The notes beneath the pieces are model-generated. The model was not told the DNA's origin, searched no databases, and saw only the letters and a program-made list of their open reading frames with translations. Positions 24,137 through 33,101 of a stretch of DNA of 64,000 nt are shown here, piece after piece. Position 1 is the first letter of the stretch, and the number at the start of each line of letters is the position of its first letter. This DNA comes from CALOCN01 sp942491735 (GTDB lineage Bacteria; Eisenbacteria; RBG-16-71-46; JABDJR01), in NCBI GenBank assembly GCA_942491735.1, contig CALOCN010000001.1, forward strand, positions 1,302,001 through 1,366,000, given 5' to 3'. The position numbers and the translations under genes are program-made.

Positions 24137-24489
24137 CGGGTTCGGTACCTCAAATTCCTCGTCACTCAGTGAGACCTTGCTATCCAGTGTCCCCAACAAC
24201 GCGGTTGTTCAACTACGTCTAGGGCACTGGGTTTTTGATGTCTCGCGGTTGGTTCCCTTCGGAACAAGACATTCTCCGAGATCTGGTCCGGTGCGTGGTC
24301 CGCGCTGGTTGGGTACCCGGGGGTGTGGCGGAACGTAGGGGGCCCTGGACATCGGATCGTCGCGTAGCGCTCACGCCGGCAACCGAAGGACCAGAGGCGG
24401 GGACCTCCGAAGCCCCTGTGGGATGGCACTTAAAAACCCATCATTCGATGCGCTCAGCTCTAGTGCCTTGCAACGATGGAGGTAGCACG
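24137..24489 (+). other. Long, hairpin-rich untranslated leader
   Basis: No gene is seen between the ABC ATPase stop and ATG 24490. The leader holds the terminator-like hairpin at 24184-24236, a second hairpin GTTCC-CTTC-GGAAC (24252-24265), a GGGTACCC palindrome (near 24312), a GGGG...CCCC pairing near 24398-24417, and GATGG...CCATC close to the ribosome site. It ends with GGAGG at 24479-24483. The frame is open upstream from ATG 24235, but base composition and the lack of a ribosome site speak for RNA. It does not match a riboswitch class I recognise. Could be a stabilising leader, an attenuator or a separate small RNA. Confidence 0.5.
24184..24236 (+). terminator. Terminator-like hairpin with T-run inside the leader
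   Basis: CCAGTG-t-CCC (24184-24193) pairs with GGGCACTGG (24222-24230), nine base pairs with one bulge, and GTTTTTG follows. A smaller hairpin, AACAAC-GCG-GTTGTT (24195-24209), is nested in the loop. It may end the upstream operon (stop 24124) or act on the transcript from the 24102 promoter. Confidence 0.5.
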
Positions 24490-27400
24490 ATGAGAAAAGC
24501 CTTGAGCATCACCCTGGTGCTCGTGGTCTGTATCACGGCCGGCGCGTTTGCCAAGCCCGTGGACCAGACCGGCGCGCTCGAAAACTTCCAGTTCATGGAT
24601 TTGAACCGGCAGTACGACGCGTCGAGCACGAACAGTGGGGTGTTTGCAACAGCCGTGGCAGGGACCACCTTTTTTGGTGGGACCTACTGGGCTGCCGACT
24701 CCTTGCGGTGGGAAGCGATTATCGATTCCTGCTGGACCTTTGACACCGGAGTCGGTTCGCACTTCATTAGCGACAGTGGGTATCAGCCCAATGTGAACCC
24801 ATTCAAGAACCCCGGTCTCCATGGAACCATGGAAGGCTGGACTTCGTTCGACAACAGCTACAGTGAGTTGACGTACTTCCGTCGCACTGACGCTGCTGAC
24901 ATGCCCCTGTGTGGCGCCATCAACGGCAGCTTCTCGCTGTTTGCCGGTGTTTACAATTCCGAAGCCGAGGCGCTCTGCTACTCGGATCTCGGGACTGGTT
25001 ATGGCGACAACTGGTTCATCTGCATCGAGAACACCACCTTCGCCTACGATGGCGGCGGCGGAAACGTCACGTGGAGCTACAACTTCGCGGGCGACACCGA
25101 GCCCGGCTTCGACTACACCTACGCCATCGTCGATACCTCGGGTAGCGATGATGACGTCGTGGTTGCGGTCAACACCGGTGTTGTCGGCGGTGCTGCGAAC
25201 CACACCCTCACTCCCGGAACCGACATGCGTAGTGATGCGGGTCCGTTCGACCTCAAGTACTGCATCGCCTCCGATGGTGCGTACTCTGACCAGGACGGCG
25301 CGTATCCCACCGACTGCCCCTTCAGCGTCGATGACGTCGCTGTCACGGGTGGCGGTAACGCCTACGGTCCGGAAGGCTTCGAGGCTGGTGACGGCGGTTG
25401 GGTGGTTGCACCCGCGTCCGAAGGCGCCGGTGGCGACTGGGCTGACCTGCGTAGCCTCGCTTCGCTCCCGCCGTACCTGACCAGCTGCACCTGCACGTTG
25501 TCCGACACGGTTCTCGTGTTTGACGACCTCGCGGCGGGTGGGCACGGTCTGTTCCAGGACAACCTCGCGGCTTCGCCGTGGATCGACCTGGTTCGGAACA
25601 ACCTGATCACCGGAACCGGTGGCCCTCCCGGCAAGTTCATCCAGTTCGAGGGTTACTTCGAGCTCCCGCTTCTGAACTACATCTTCGTTCAGACGCAGGT
25701 TCAGTTCTATCCGCAGGTTTGCACCGCTTCCGGGAAGCTCATCACGAGCCCCTTCATCTCGGACGGTTTCGTTCGCTACTTCGGTGGCGTTCCGACCTGC
25801 ACGAATCCGGGCGGTCTGCCCACACGCATCAACCTCGGCGCGGTGACTGATTCCGGTGCCGAGCAGCTGCGTATGGCTATTGGTGTCATCTCCTACTGCC
25901 GTTTCTTCGCGAACTGCACGGGAACCACCAACAGCACTCCGTGGGTGGACAACGCCAAGCTGGGTCTCTTCGGTGACGAAGGTGCCCCGCTGATCGCGAC
26001 CTCCACGATCGACGTTCCCCAGGACATCTTCCCGGAGAACGGTACGATCAACATCGGTGCGCCGGGTCGTCTCGACTCGAACAACGTCAAGGGACAGGCG
26101 ACCCCCGAGGTCAACTCGTCTCTTGGTGACACGCTGATCGTCAATGGCGGTAGCGGTGGTGCCGAGGTCTGGGTTGAGTTTGGTGTGGTTCCGGGTCCTG
26201 GCGTCAGTGGCGCCGCCCTGACCGCATGGCAGGCCTCCCTGACCGCCACCAGCGTCCGTAACGGCATCCAGTTCTACGAGGCACGGATGGACACCGCCCA
26301 GCAGGGTGGCGCCCTCGCCAACGACACCTGGATGACGGCTCGGATCGAAGGTTCGCCTGGTTTCTCCGGTAGCGATACCGACACGGATCCCAGCGACATC
26401 GATCCTCTCGGTCAGCAGTCGCGTCTCCTGAACGACATCTTCCCGGATAACCTGTTTACTCCGGGTACCCGTGTCGCCATGTTCTACAAGACGCGCTTCA
26501 CCGGTGGAACCTCCTGGTTCGTCACCCCCGGCAACGGAACGATCTTCGGGTCGGACAGTGCCGCGGTTGCTGGCATGCTCGAGTGGGAGTGCCTCCCCTC
26601 GTCCATGGCCTCCGACACCACGTTCAACTGCATCCTGTACGTCGATCACTTCAGTGGTCGTGGTGCGCAGCCGTTCATCGAAGACGGCTTGGATACGGTT
26701 CTCGGACCTGGTGGTGGCAACAACTACGAGGGCACCCGTTGGGATCGCTATGACGTCGAGGCTCCCTCGAGTCAGCAGGCTTCCCTCGGTCGCCCGGTCG
26801 GTACCGAGTACGGCGCCAACGCGTCGCAGCTCCTCGGCTACCTGAACATCGTTTGGAACAGCGGTAACCTCGCTGCCTTCAACCTTGTCCAGGAAGACGC
26901 CAACGTCCTGATCCCGTGGCTCGTGTACGAGCCGAGCGGCACCCCCGCTCAGCACGCGTTCTACGGATCGGGTAACGGCCTGGCGCGTTCCATGACGTTT
27001 GAGCAGATCTCCGAGCCCCAGGCTACGGTGTTCCTCAACGACTACATGGGCGCCACCCTCACGTGCGAGACCTTCCGCGACCAGACCGGTGGCGTGGGTG
27101 GAGCAAACCAGTGCGGTAGCGTTCTCGCTGTCGACGCCACGGTTTGCCCCGATCTCCTCGACGTGGGCGGTAACCTGAACACGGCGGGTCGCACGGTGAC
27201 CCACCAGGCTCAGGGTAATGGTTGCCCGCAGGAGCGCTCCTATGACGTGGTCGAGGCCGTCGGCGTCACGCCGTTCGGTACCTCCGTCAACGAAGAGGAG
27301 TACACGGGTTCCGTCAAGACGGGTAACGCTTCGGTTTCGGCCGCGGCTACCCCGGCTGGTGGTGCTGGTGACTTCCGTACCGTCCTCGACGGTGCGTCGC

Positions 27401-27852
27401 TCCACTATCGTCGTGACCCCTCCGATTGCAACTTCAGCGCTGCTCCGCAGACTGCGGTTCGCGAGCGGGTGGGTGAGGTCCTTTCGTGGTTCGGTCTGCC
27501 AGGCGGTGCCTGCAACGACCCGAACCTGACCAACGACGTCCCGGTCATCGATGCGCCGCGGTTCACCACGGCTCTGCTGAACTTCGCTCCGAACCCGCTG
27601 CTGAGCGGCTCGGGCCGGATTCAGTTCTCGATGTCCCGTGACGGCGACGCCACTGTCCAGATCTTCGATGTGGGCGGGCGTCTGGTGAAGGAGGTCTTCA
27701 ACGGCCTCGCTTCCGAGGGTCTCAACACTGTGCACTGGGATGGCACCGACGCTTCCGGTCGGTCCGTTTCCAGCGGCGTGTACTTCTATCGTTTCGTCAC
27801 CGAAGGTGACGAGTACGCCAAGAAGATCGCCGTGGTGCGCAACGGCAACTAG
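24490..27852 (+). CDS. Large secreted surface protein with C-terminal FlgD/Ig-like sorting domain
   Basis: 1120 residues from ATG 24490, 7 nt after GGAGG. Signal peptide 1-22 (MRKALSITLVLVVCITAGAF). Mature protein is Gly/Asp/Asn/Ser/Thr-rich and beta-type with scattered Cys and no catalytic motif recognised. The last 90 residues are an FlgD/Ig-like domain: FAPNPLLSGSGRIQF, ATVQIFDVGGRLVKEVF, VHWDGTDASGRSVSSGVYFY and AKKIAVVRNGN, as in C-terminal sorting domains. Codon use differs from its neighbours: many GGT, GCT, GTT, CGT codons and visibly lower G+C, the mark of very high expression or transfer. A strong promoter precedes it and a strong terminator ends it, so it may be the main surface or S-layer-like protein. 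Confidence 0.82.
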   Translation: MRKALSITLVLVVCITAGAFAKPVDQTGALENFQFMDLNRQYDASSTNSGVFATAVAGTTFFGGTYWAADSLRWEAIIDSCWTFDTGVGSHFISDSGYQPNVNPFKNPGLHGTMEGWTSFDNSYSELTYFRRTDAADMPLCGAINGSFSLFAGVYNSEAEALCYSDLGTGYGDNWFICIENTTFAYDGGGGNVTWSYNFAGDTEPGFDYTYAIVDTSGSDDDVVVAVNTGVVGGAANHTLTPGTDMRSDAGPFDLKYCIASDGAYSDQDGAYPTDCPFSVDDVAVTGGGNAYGPEGFEAGDGGWVVAPASEGAGGDWADLRSLASLPPYLTSCTCTLSDTVLVFDDLAAGGHGLFQDNLAASPWIDLVRNNLITGTGGPPGKFIQFEGYFELPLLNYIFVQTQVQFYPQVCTASGKLITSPFISDGFVRYFGGVPTCTNPGGLPTRINLGAVTDSGAEQLRMAIGVISYCRFFANCTGTTNSTPWVDNAKLGLFGDEGAPLIATSTIDVPQDIFPENGTINIGAPGRLDSNNVKGQATPEVNSSLGDTLIVNGGSGGAEVWVEFGVVPGPGVSGAALTAWQASLTATSVRNGIQFYEARMDTAQQGGALANDTWMTARIEGSPGFSGSDTDTDPSDIDPLGQQSRLLNDIFPDNLFTPGTRVAMFYKTRFTGGTSWFVTPGNGTIFGSDSAAVAGMLEWECLPSSMASDTTFNCILYVDHFSGRGAQPFIEDGLDTVLGPGGGNNYEGTRWDRYDVEAPSSQQASLGRPVGTEYGANASQLLGYLNIVWNSGNLAAFNLVQEDANVLIPWLVYEPSGTPAQHAFYGSGNGLARSMTFEQISEPQATVFLNDYMGATLTCETFRDQTGGVGGANQCGSVLAVDATVCPDLLDVGGNLNTAGRTVTHQAQGNGCPQERSYDVVEAVGVTPFGTSVNEEEYTGSVKTGNASVSAAATPAGGAGDFRTVLDGASLHYRRDPSDCNFSAAPQTAVRERVGEVLSWFGLPGGACNDPNLTNDVPVIDAPRFTTALLNFAPNPLLSGSGRIQFSMSRDGDATVQIFDVGGRLVKEVFNGLASEGLNTVHWDGTDASGRSVSSGVYFYRFVTEGDEYAKKIAVVRNGN

Positions 27853-27859
27853 GTGTTCG

Positions 27860-27873
27860 ACCGCCTAGGCGGT
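27860..27873 (+). repeat. 14-nt perfect palindrome
   Basis: ACCGCCTAGGCGGT lies between the surface-protein stop and its terminator. It could extend the terminator structure or be a regulator site. Only the symmetry is seen. Confidence 0.4.
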
Positions 27874-27884
27874 TGATCGCGACT

Positions 27885-27928
27885 GACATGGGGTTGGAGG
27901 CTTGTCCTCCAACCCCATGTCTTTTTTT
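27885..27928 (+). terminator. Strong intrinsic terminator
   Basis: A perfect 16-bp stem (GACATGGGGTTGGAGG, 27885-27900, with its complement at 27906-27921), a 5-nt loop and seven T residues (27922-27928). It ends the surface-protein transcript 32 nt after its stop. The remainder of the 349-nt gap up to 28201 holds only the palindrome before it and the promoter at 28104. Confidence 0.93.
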
Positions 27929-28103
27929 GTTGGGTCTCGGCCCCGGTTCGACTCCTGGCTGGATACCCGGTATCCACCCGGGGCCTGATCGAAGCATCGG
28001 AAATTCCCGAATCGGGCCGGCCAAGCGATTGGGTTCGGAATGAAAGACCGTCTCCAACAGGTATCCAGTGCACCCCCCCCAGGGCTGTCTGCCTGACATC
28101 GTC

Positions 28104-28133
28104 TTGACACGGTATGAAGCCGCTTGCTAGCCT
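28104..28133 (+). promoter_or_regulatory. Promoter for the lipoprotein gene cluster
   Basis: TTGACA (28104-28109), an 18-nt spacer and TAGCCT (28128-28133) preceded by TTGC. Predicted start near 28140, about 60 nt before ATG 28202, with AAAGGAG in between. Belongs to the TTGAC/TTGCTAnnnT set. Confidence 0.7.
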
Positions 28134-28201
28134 CCTTCGACTTCGGGAGGCAACCCCACAGCGGAGGCGTTTTGTGTCAGCTCGAAAGGAGCTCGTCAGC
28201 T

Positions 28202-29848
28202 ATGCAGTTTTGCCGTTGGGGGGGACGTGTCGGGTGGTGCGCCCTCTTCGGACTCATCGTCCTCACCGGTTGCCGACGCGAACAGCCGTCGACATTCGAT
28301 AGCAACCTAGCTCCGGATACCTACATCTCCCTGGCTCCGGCCGAAAGTACCCTCGCCTACTACCGCGTCCGCATCTTCTGGAACGGCGTCGATCCCGATG
28401 GGGTCATCGACCACTACGAGTTTGCGGTCACCGATTCCAACAAGGTCCCGGGCGAGGACACGCCGGGGTTCAACGGATACTTCCGCACGGAACGCACGGA
28501 CAGTCTCTTCGTGCTCACCGCCAACCTGCCCCAGATCCTCGGCCACCGTTTCTATGTCCGTTCGGTGGACAACGAGGACAAGACCGATCCAACGCCGGCC
28601 TGGGCCTACTTCGTGGCCCACAACTACAACTTCCCCAGTGTCAGCTGGGAACGCTCGATCGGAACCTGGACGGACCGTGTGGGGGGAACCCGCACCATCA
28701 CCATCCGATCCAACGTGCGGGTCAATCCCACCGATACGATCGGCGTGGCAGGGGCGGTGGACTTTGCCTGGAACGGCTTCGACATCGACGACGGCGGCTT
28801 CGTGACCGGCTTCGAGTTCCGGCGTTCCAGCGACACCGAGTTCACCGGAGGGTCGCTGGCCGATACCAGCCTGGCCTGGAACTACGAGCCGCTTCCCGGA
28901 GACCCCTACTTCAGCGGTACGGACGTACTGCGGGTGCGGGCGATCGATGATGCGGGCGCGTCCACCAATCCGGACTCCGTCCGGTCCATCGTGGTGAACT
29001 TCAGCCCCGTTTGCTGGATCGTGGATCCCAACCAGCCGGATCAGCCGACCCATCGTCCCTCGTTCATCGACGAGGACTCCGGCAACGTGTGGGACAGCGG
29101 AACCACCCTCAGGGACGGTTCGCGCAATATCCAGTTCCAGTTCATCGGCTTCGACGATCCACGGGACATCAGCCTCAATCCCGAAACGAATCCCTCGGGG
29201 ATCATCGGGTTCCAGTTCCGCCGTCTTCTCAACGGAGGTGGGGCGGCGTATCAGAACATCATTCCCTGGGTGGCGTTCCCGGAAGTCAACGAGTTCGACC
29301 GGGTGGAGTCCTCGAACCTCACCTCGGGGAGATACACCTTCCTGGTTCGGGCCAAGGATGAACTGTCCCGGTTTGGTCGCCCCGACACGGTGGTGGTCGA
29401 CATCAACTACTTCCCCTACTTCACGTCCGTGGTCTATCTGGATGAGAACGGGGAAGAGCAGCCTTTGTGGCTCCCCGGGGGTGATCAGGTCACCGTCACG
29501 CTCTCACCGCTTCCGGACCAGACCTATCCGGACCTGACCGTTCGCTTCGCCTCCCTGGATCAGCATCGTCCGCAGCCGGATACCCATCCCCTGGATGTGA
29601 ATTTCGTTGTGGAGGAGGAGTTGAGTTTCGTAGAGGAATACCGGTCCCAGATGAACGGGGCCCGGGACGGGTTTGAGCGCGTGGATCCCGGTCAACCCGG
29701 AGTGAAGACGTTCCCGGTGTCGAACGCAGATTCCCCCCCCAGTGGAGTCGTTCGCAAGGGTTCCAACCGTCTGGAGTTGACGTGCAAGGACGTCAGCGGC
29801 AAGACGACCAAGTTGGACCTTTTTTTCACCGTGATACTTGCCGACTGA
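28202..29848 (+). CDS. Lipoprotein with repeated Fn3/Ig-like segments (paralogue 1)
   Basis: 548 residues from ATG 28202; lipobox LTGC, Cys24. The mature region begins with YYRVRIFWNGVDPDGVIDHY and EFAVTDSN, then repeats segments of the kind 'fRVRAiDd.G..d..p' (FYVRSVDNEDKTDPTP, LRVRAIDDAGASTNPDS, FLVRAKDELSRFGRPD), the usual cadence of fibronectin-III/Ig-like modules of about 100 residues. The protein at 29858 opens with the same block, so the two are tandem paralogues. Likely anchored at the outer membrane facing outward; no enzyme motif seen. Nine bases separate it from the next gene, indicating an operon. Confidence 0.75.
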   Translation: MQFCRWGGRVGWCALFGLIVLTGCRREQPSTFDSNLAPDTYISLAPAESTLAYYRVRIFWNGVDPDGVIDHYEFAVTDSNKVPGEDTPGFNGYFRTERTDSLFVLTANLPQILGHRFYVRSVDNEDKTDPTPAWAYFVAHNYNFPSVSWERSIGTWTDRVGGTRTITIRSNVRVNPTDTIGVAGAVDFAWNGFDIDDGGFVTGFEFRRSSDTEFTGGSLADTSLAWNYEPLPGDPYFSGTDVLRVRAIDDAGASTNPDSVRSIVVNFSPVCWIVDPNQPDQPTHRPSFIDEDSGNVWDSGTTLRDGSRNIQFQFIGFDDPRDISLNPETNPSGIIGFQFRRLLNGGGAAYQNIIPWVAFPEVNEFDRVESSNLTSGRYTFLVRAKDELSRFGRPDTVVVDINYFPYFTSVVYLDENGEEQPLWLPGGDQVTVTLSPLPDQTYPDLTVRFASLDQHRPQPDTHPLDVNFVVEEELSFVEEYRSQMNGARDGFERVDPGQPGVKTFPVSNADSPPSGVVRKGSNRLELTCKDVSGKTTKLDLFFTVILAD

Positions 29849-29857
29849 GGTGATCCA

Positions 29858-32101
29858 ATGACGAACCGCCCAAGCCCTGGGAGACGGCTCCTACTTCTGG
29901 CTCTTCCGCTCGTGCTCGCGTTCGGTGTCCTGGGTTGCTCCAGCGACGACGGGACCCGTGTGGCCAATACGATTCCCGAGGCCCGCATTACCGGTGGGCC
30001 GCTTGACGGGAGCGAAGCGTCCTACACGGCGCGGATCTTCTGGACCGGCTGGGACTACGACGGGATCATCAACCGCTTCGAGTACGCGGTGGACCCACCC
30101 ACCGCCTTCTCCCTCGCCGAGCTCAACAGCATCAACACCCCGGAGCAGGCCAACTTCCCGGATCTCGACGTGACGGTGGTCCCGGGTCCTTCCTTCAACG
30201 AGGACACGTTGCGGGTCGAGAAGGTCGAGGATGGAATCACCTACACCTTCGATTGGGTCCAGACTCTCGAGTTCAGCCGCTCCTTCGAGTTCCAGACCCC
30301 GTTCGCCGACACCAGCACCAACCCCCAGACCGGTACCCGGGGCCCGGACCCCACCTTTTCCGGCGCCCATACGGTCTACGTCCGGGCGATCGACAACGAA
30401 TCGGCCTACTCGCAGATCGACGAGAGCACGGTCAACGACATCCGTATCTCGTACACCGCCAAGACGATCACCCCCCAGGGGGAAATCACCCGGCCCGACA
30501 TCGAACGCGACGTCCTGGTCGTGGGTTCCTCGCTCACCGTCTGCTTCGACGGCGTCGATCCGGATTCACCGGAACCGGCCAAGAAGCCCTCCGGATATAT
30601 CTACAAGCTCCTGAACCTGTTCGATATCGTGCCTCCCACCGATCACTTCCGGGTCGGAGTCCCCGACATCCTCTACTCGGATCACACGGAATGGGGCTAC
30701 GACTGGGTCTACCAGAGTGCGGATACCGCCTGTGTCACGCTCTTCCTGGATACTCCCAAGCAGTACGTGTTCGGCATGCGTGCGGTGGACCAGGCCGGCG
30801 GCGTCGAGCCGTTCCTCGAGTTCACCCGCAACGCCACCAAGATGCAGGCGTTCCCCACCGCGGGTTTCCCGACCCTCCAGATCTGCGAGTCCAGCCTGGG
30901 CTGTTTCAACTACGCGGGGATCGGACGGGTCTACACGGCCCAGGTTCCGGTGGGACGCAAGCTCCGGTTTACCTGGTCCGGCTCGGCCGAGACCTACGGC
31001 GGGACCATCGAAGGATACAGCTGGGGCGTGGATATTCCCGATCTCGATCGGGAAGGGCCGGGGTCCGGTTGGAGTGGCTGGGGACAGATCCTGGGCAACT
31101 TCACCCCGATCGTCTTCAAGTCCCCGGGCGTGCATGTGCTCTACGTGCGATGCCGTGACGTGTCCGGGGGGATTACCCTGGGGACGCTGATCCTCGAGGT
31201 CATCGACTTCCCGCTGGACTTCGAAACCCTGCTGGTGGACGACAGCCTGGACAAGGTCAAGCCGCGCGATGGGGAAAACGACCAGTTCTGGCAGGACCTC
31301 GTGACCAATTCGGGTCGGTTCGACGACGGGCAGGTGGTGGACGTCTACTCCATGCACGGACAGGACGACGTGGGGTCCATCAACCCGCTCCCGCTGTCCC
31401 TGGAGGACATGTCCCGCTACCGGCTGTTGATCTGGGACAACTTCGGCGAGGGCTACAATGGCCGTTCGGGGCTTCTCTCCGCGACCTCGACCGGACGCAG
31501 CCTGGGCGCCTACCTGGGTGCCGGGGGCAAGCTCTGGCTCAGCGGCCGCGTGACCATGGCGGCCATGAGCGTCACCGGCGGAGGAACCGGGGACTTCATC
31601 TACCCCAAGGAAATGCTGCCGGGCACGTTCCCCTACGATTTCCTCAAGCTCTACAGTACGCGAATCGACAATGACAAGGGCGTGGACTCCAAGAACAACT
31701 TCAAGTTCGCCAAGCCGGCCGCGGAGCAGTTCCCTCAGCTGGGAGATGTCATCTATCCGGGCGGCGACGTGGACCCGTCGAAACTCAACCGCGTGCAGGC
31801 GCAGCTCGGGGCGATCACCCACGTGGATGCGATCTTCGACCCCATCTTCGCCTCGTCGGTGAAGGGTTTCACCGGCAAACTCGATTCCCTCTATGTCTAC
31901 GGGCCGGTCAACACTTCCTCGTCCTATCGGAACCGTCTTTGCGGGACCCGCTGGCACAATCCCGATCCCGCCCGGGAGCAGGGCCGCGTGCAGTGGTTCG
32001 GGTTCCAGATGTACTACCTCATGAACGAGCAGGCCCAGGAGATTTTCGACCGGTCCATCGATTGGTTCCGGGAAGAGGAGCCTCCTCCCCCTCCCCAATG
32101 A
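29858..32101 (+). CDS. Lipoprotein with Fn3/Ig-like segments and GATase-like domain (paralogue 2)
   Basis: 747 residues from ATG 29858, preceded by GAGG. Lipobox VLGC, Cys27. The opening YTARIFWTGWDYDGIINRFE matches the start of the gene upstream. Further Fn3/Ig-like modules follow (HTVYVRAIDNESAYSQ, YVFGMRAVDQAGGVEPF, HVLYVRCRDVSGG). From about residue 460 a different region begins at LLVDDSLDKVKPRDGEND and continues RYRLLIWDNFGEGY, SLGAYLGAGGKLWLSGR, the layout of glutamine-amidotransferase-like folds seen in secreted proteins, without the catalytic Cys. Function not recognised. Probably displayed on the surface with the proteins at 28202 and 32178. Confidence 0.75.
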   Translation: MTNRPSPGRRLLLLALPLVLAFGVLGCSSDDGTRVANTIPEARITGGPLDGSEASYTARIFWTGWDYDGIINRFEYAVDPPTAFSLAELNSINTPEQANFPDLDVTVVPGPSFNEDTLRVEKVEDGITYTFDWVQTLEFSRSFEFQTPFADTSTNPQTGTRGPDPTFSGAHTVYVRAIDNESAYSQIDESTVNDIRISYTAKTITPQGEITRPDIERDVLVVGSSLTVCFDGVDPDSPEPAKKPSGYIYKLLNLFDIVPPTDHFRVGVPDILYSDHTEWGYDWVYQSADTACVTLFLDTPKQYVFGMRAVDQAGGVEPFLEFTRNATKMQAFPTAGFPTLQICESSLGCFNYAGIGRVYTAQVPVGRKLRFTWSGSAETYGGTIEGYSWGVDIPDLDREGPGSGWSGWGQILGNFTPIVFKSPGVHVLYVRCRDVSGGITLGTLILEVIDFPLDFETLLVDDSLDKVKPRDGENDQFWQDLVTNSGRFDDGQVVDVYSMHGQDDVGSINPLPLSLEDMSRYRLLIWDNFGEGYNGRSGLLSATSTGRSLGAYLGAGGKLWLSGRVTMAAMSVTGGGTGDFIYPKEMLPGTFPYDFLKLYSTRIDNDKGVDSKNNFKFAKPAAEQFPQLGDVIYPGGDVDPSKLNRVQAQLGAITHVDAIFDPIFASSVKGFTGKLDSLYVYGPVNTSSSYRNRLCGTRWHNPDPAREQGRVQWFGFQMYYLMNEQAQEIFDRSIDWFREEEPPPPPQ

Positions 32102-32177
32102 TCGTTTGCCGGAACGTGATCGAGGCGCTCCACCCGCTGGGTGGGCGCTCCTCCGAAAACCCCTCGAGAGGTTGCGC

Positions 32178-33038
32178 GTGAACACACGAGCCGTTGTGAA
32201 ACATAGCTTTCCTGTTCTTGCCGGGCTGTTGGTTCTCCTTCTGGGGAGCCTGCCCGCAGAAACCGCACTGGGTCAGTTGACCTTCGACAATATCGCGGTG
32301 GGCGATCGGTTCGTCGAACTCGACTGGACCAGGGTACCCGGCGACACGCTGACCCCCACCCAACGGGAGAACCTGGCCGCCCGGGCCTTTGGCGGGTACC
32401 GGATCTGGCGGTCCCAGACCGGTTTGCCCGATGACTTCCAGTTGCTGCGGTCCTATTCGCTTCTGGACACCACCTGGACCTTCGTCGGGGACACCCGGAC
32501 CTTTGTCGACCCCGATTCGGTCATCGCCCGGGGGACCGAGCAGACGCCGGATCGCGAACCGGGGGATCCGGTTCCCGGTCCGTTCAACGGTTTTGCCTAC
32601 TTCTACTCCATTACCTGGTTCGAGGTGGAACTGGACACCACGGTGATCCCGCCCGTCTCCACGGAGTTCGAGATGCAGACGACGGAGGAGGGTTCGTTGA
32701 CCGAACCGGTCTTCCCCAGCGCGCCTTCCCGGACTTCGGTGCCGCTCCTGTCCTCGGTTCGTGTGGTTCCCAATCCCTTCCGGTCGGACCTCACCACCGG
32801 GCATTTCCCGGACGGGGACCGGGTGCAGTTCATCAACCTACCCACGCCGGTGGAGGTGGATATCTACACCGCGGCAGGGGATCGTGTGCGATCCCTGAGT
32901 CACGAGGAGCGGGACGGTTCGCTGGACTGGGACCTGAAGAACCAGAATGGTCAGGATGTTGTTTCCGGGGTCTATGTGTTCTACGCCAGGACCGAGACCG
33001 GAGAGACCACGACCGGACGATTCGTCATCGTTCGTTGA
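32178..33038 (+). CDS. Secreted protein with C-terminal FlgD/Ig-like sorting domain
   Basis: 286 residues from GTG 32178, with GAGAGG 5-10 nt upstream. Signal peptide 1 to about 33 (PVLAGLLVLLLGSLPAETAL then GQ). The middle is an Fn3-like module (VELDWTRVPGD... FGGYRIWRSQTGLPDDF). The last 90 residues are a sorting domain: VRVVPNPFRSD, VEVDIYTAAGDRVRSL, LDWDLKNQNGQDVVSGVYVF and TGRFVIVR, akin to those ending the proteins at 24490 and 49125. Third of the operon-like set with the two lipoproteins; 76 nt after the previous stop. No enzymatic motif. Confidence 0.78.
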   Translation: MNTRAVVKHSFPVLAGLLVLLLGSLPAETALGQLTFDNIAVGDRFVELDWTRVPGDTLTPTQRENLAARAFGGYRIWRSQTGLPDDFQLLRSYSLLDTTWTFVGDTRTFVDPDSVIARGTEQTPDREPGDPVPGPFNGFAYFYSITWFEVELDTTVIPPVSTEFEMQTTEEGSLTEPVFPSAPSRTSVPLLSSVRVVPNPFRSDLTTGHFPDGDRVQFINLPTPVEVDIYTAAGDRVRSLSHEERDGSLDWDLKNQNGQDVVSGVYVFYARTETGETTTGRFVIVR

Positions 33039-33101
33039 TCTCGCGACCGCAGCGGAGCATCACTCACGTTATCCGGCCTCGAGTCCGGTGAGGAGCTCCC
33101 C

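Noticed and set aside
24235..24489. In-frame ATG at 24235 that would extend the surface protein by 85 residues
   Set aside because: The extension has no ribosome site, unusual residue content for the protein and lies ahead of the true signal peptide at ATG 24490, which has GGAGG 7 nt upstream.
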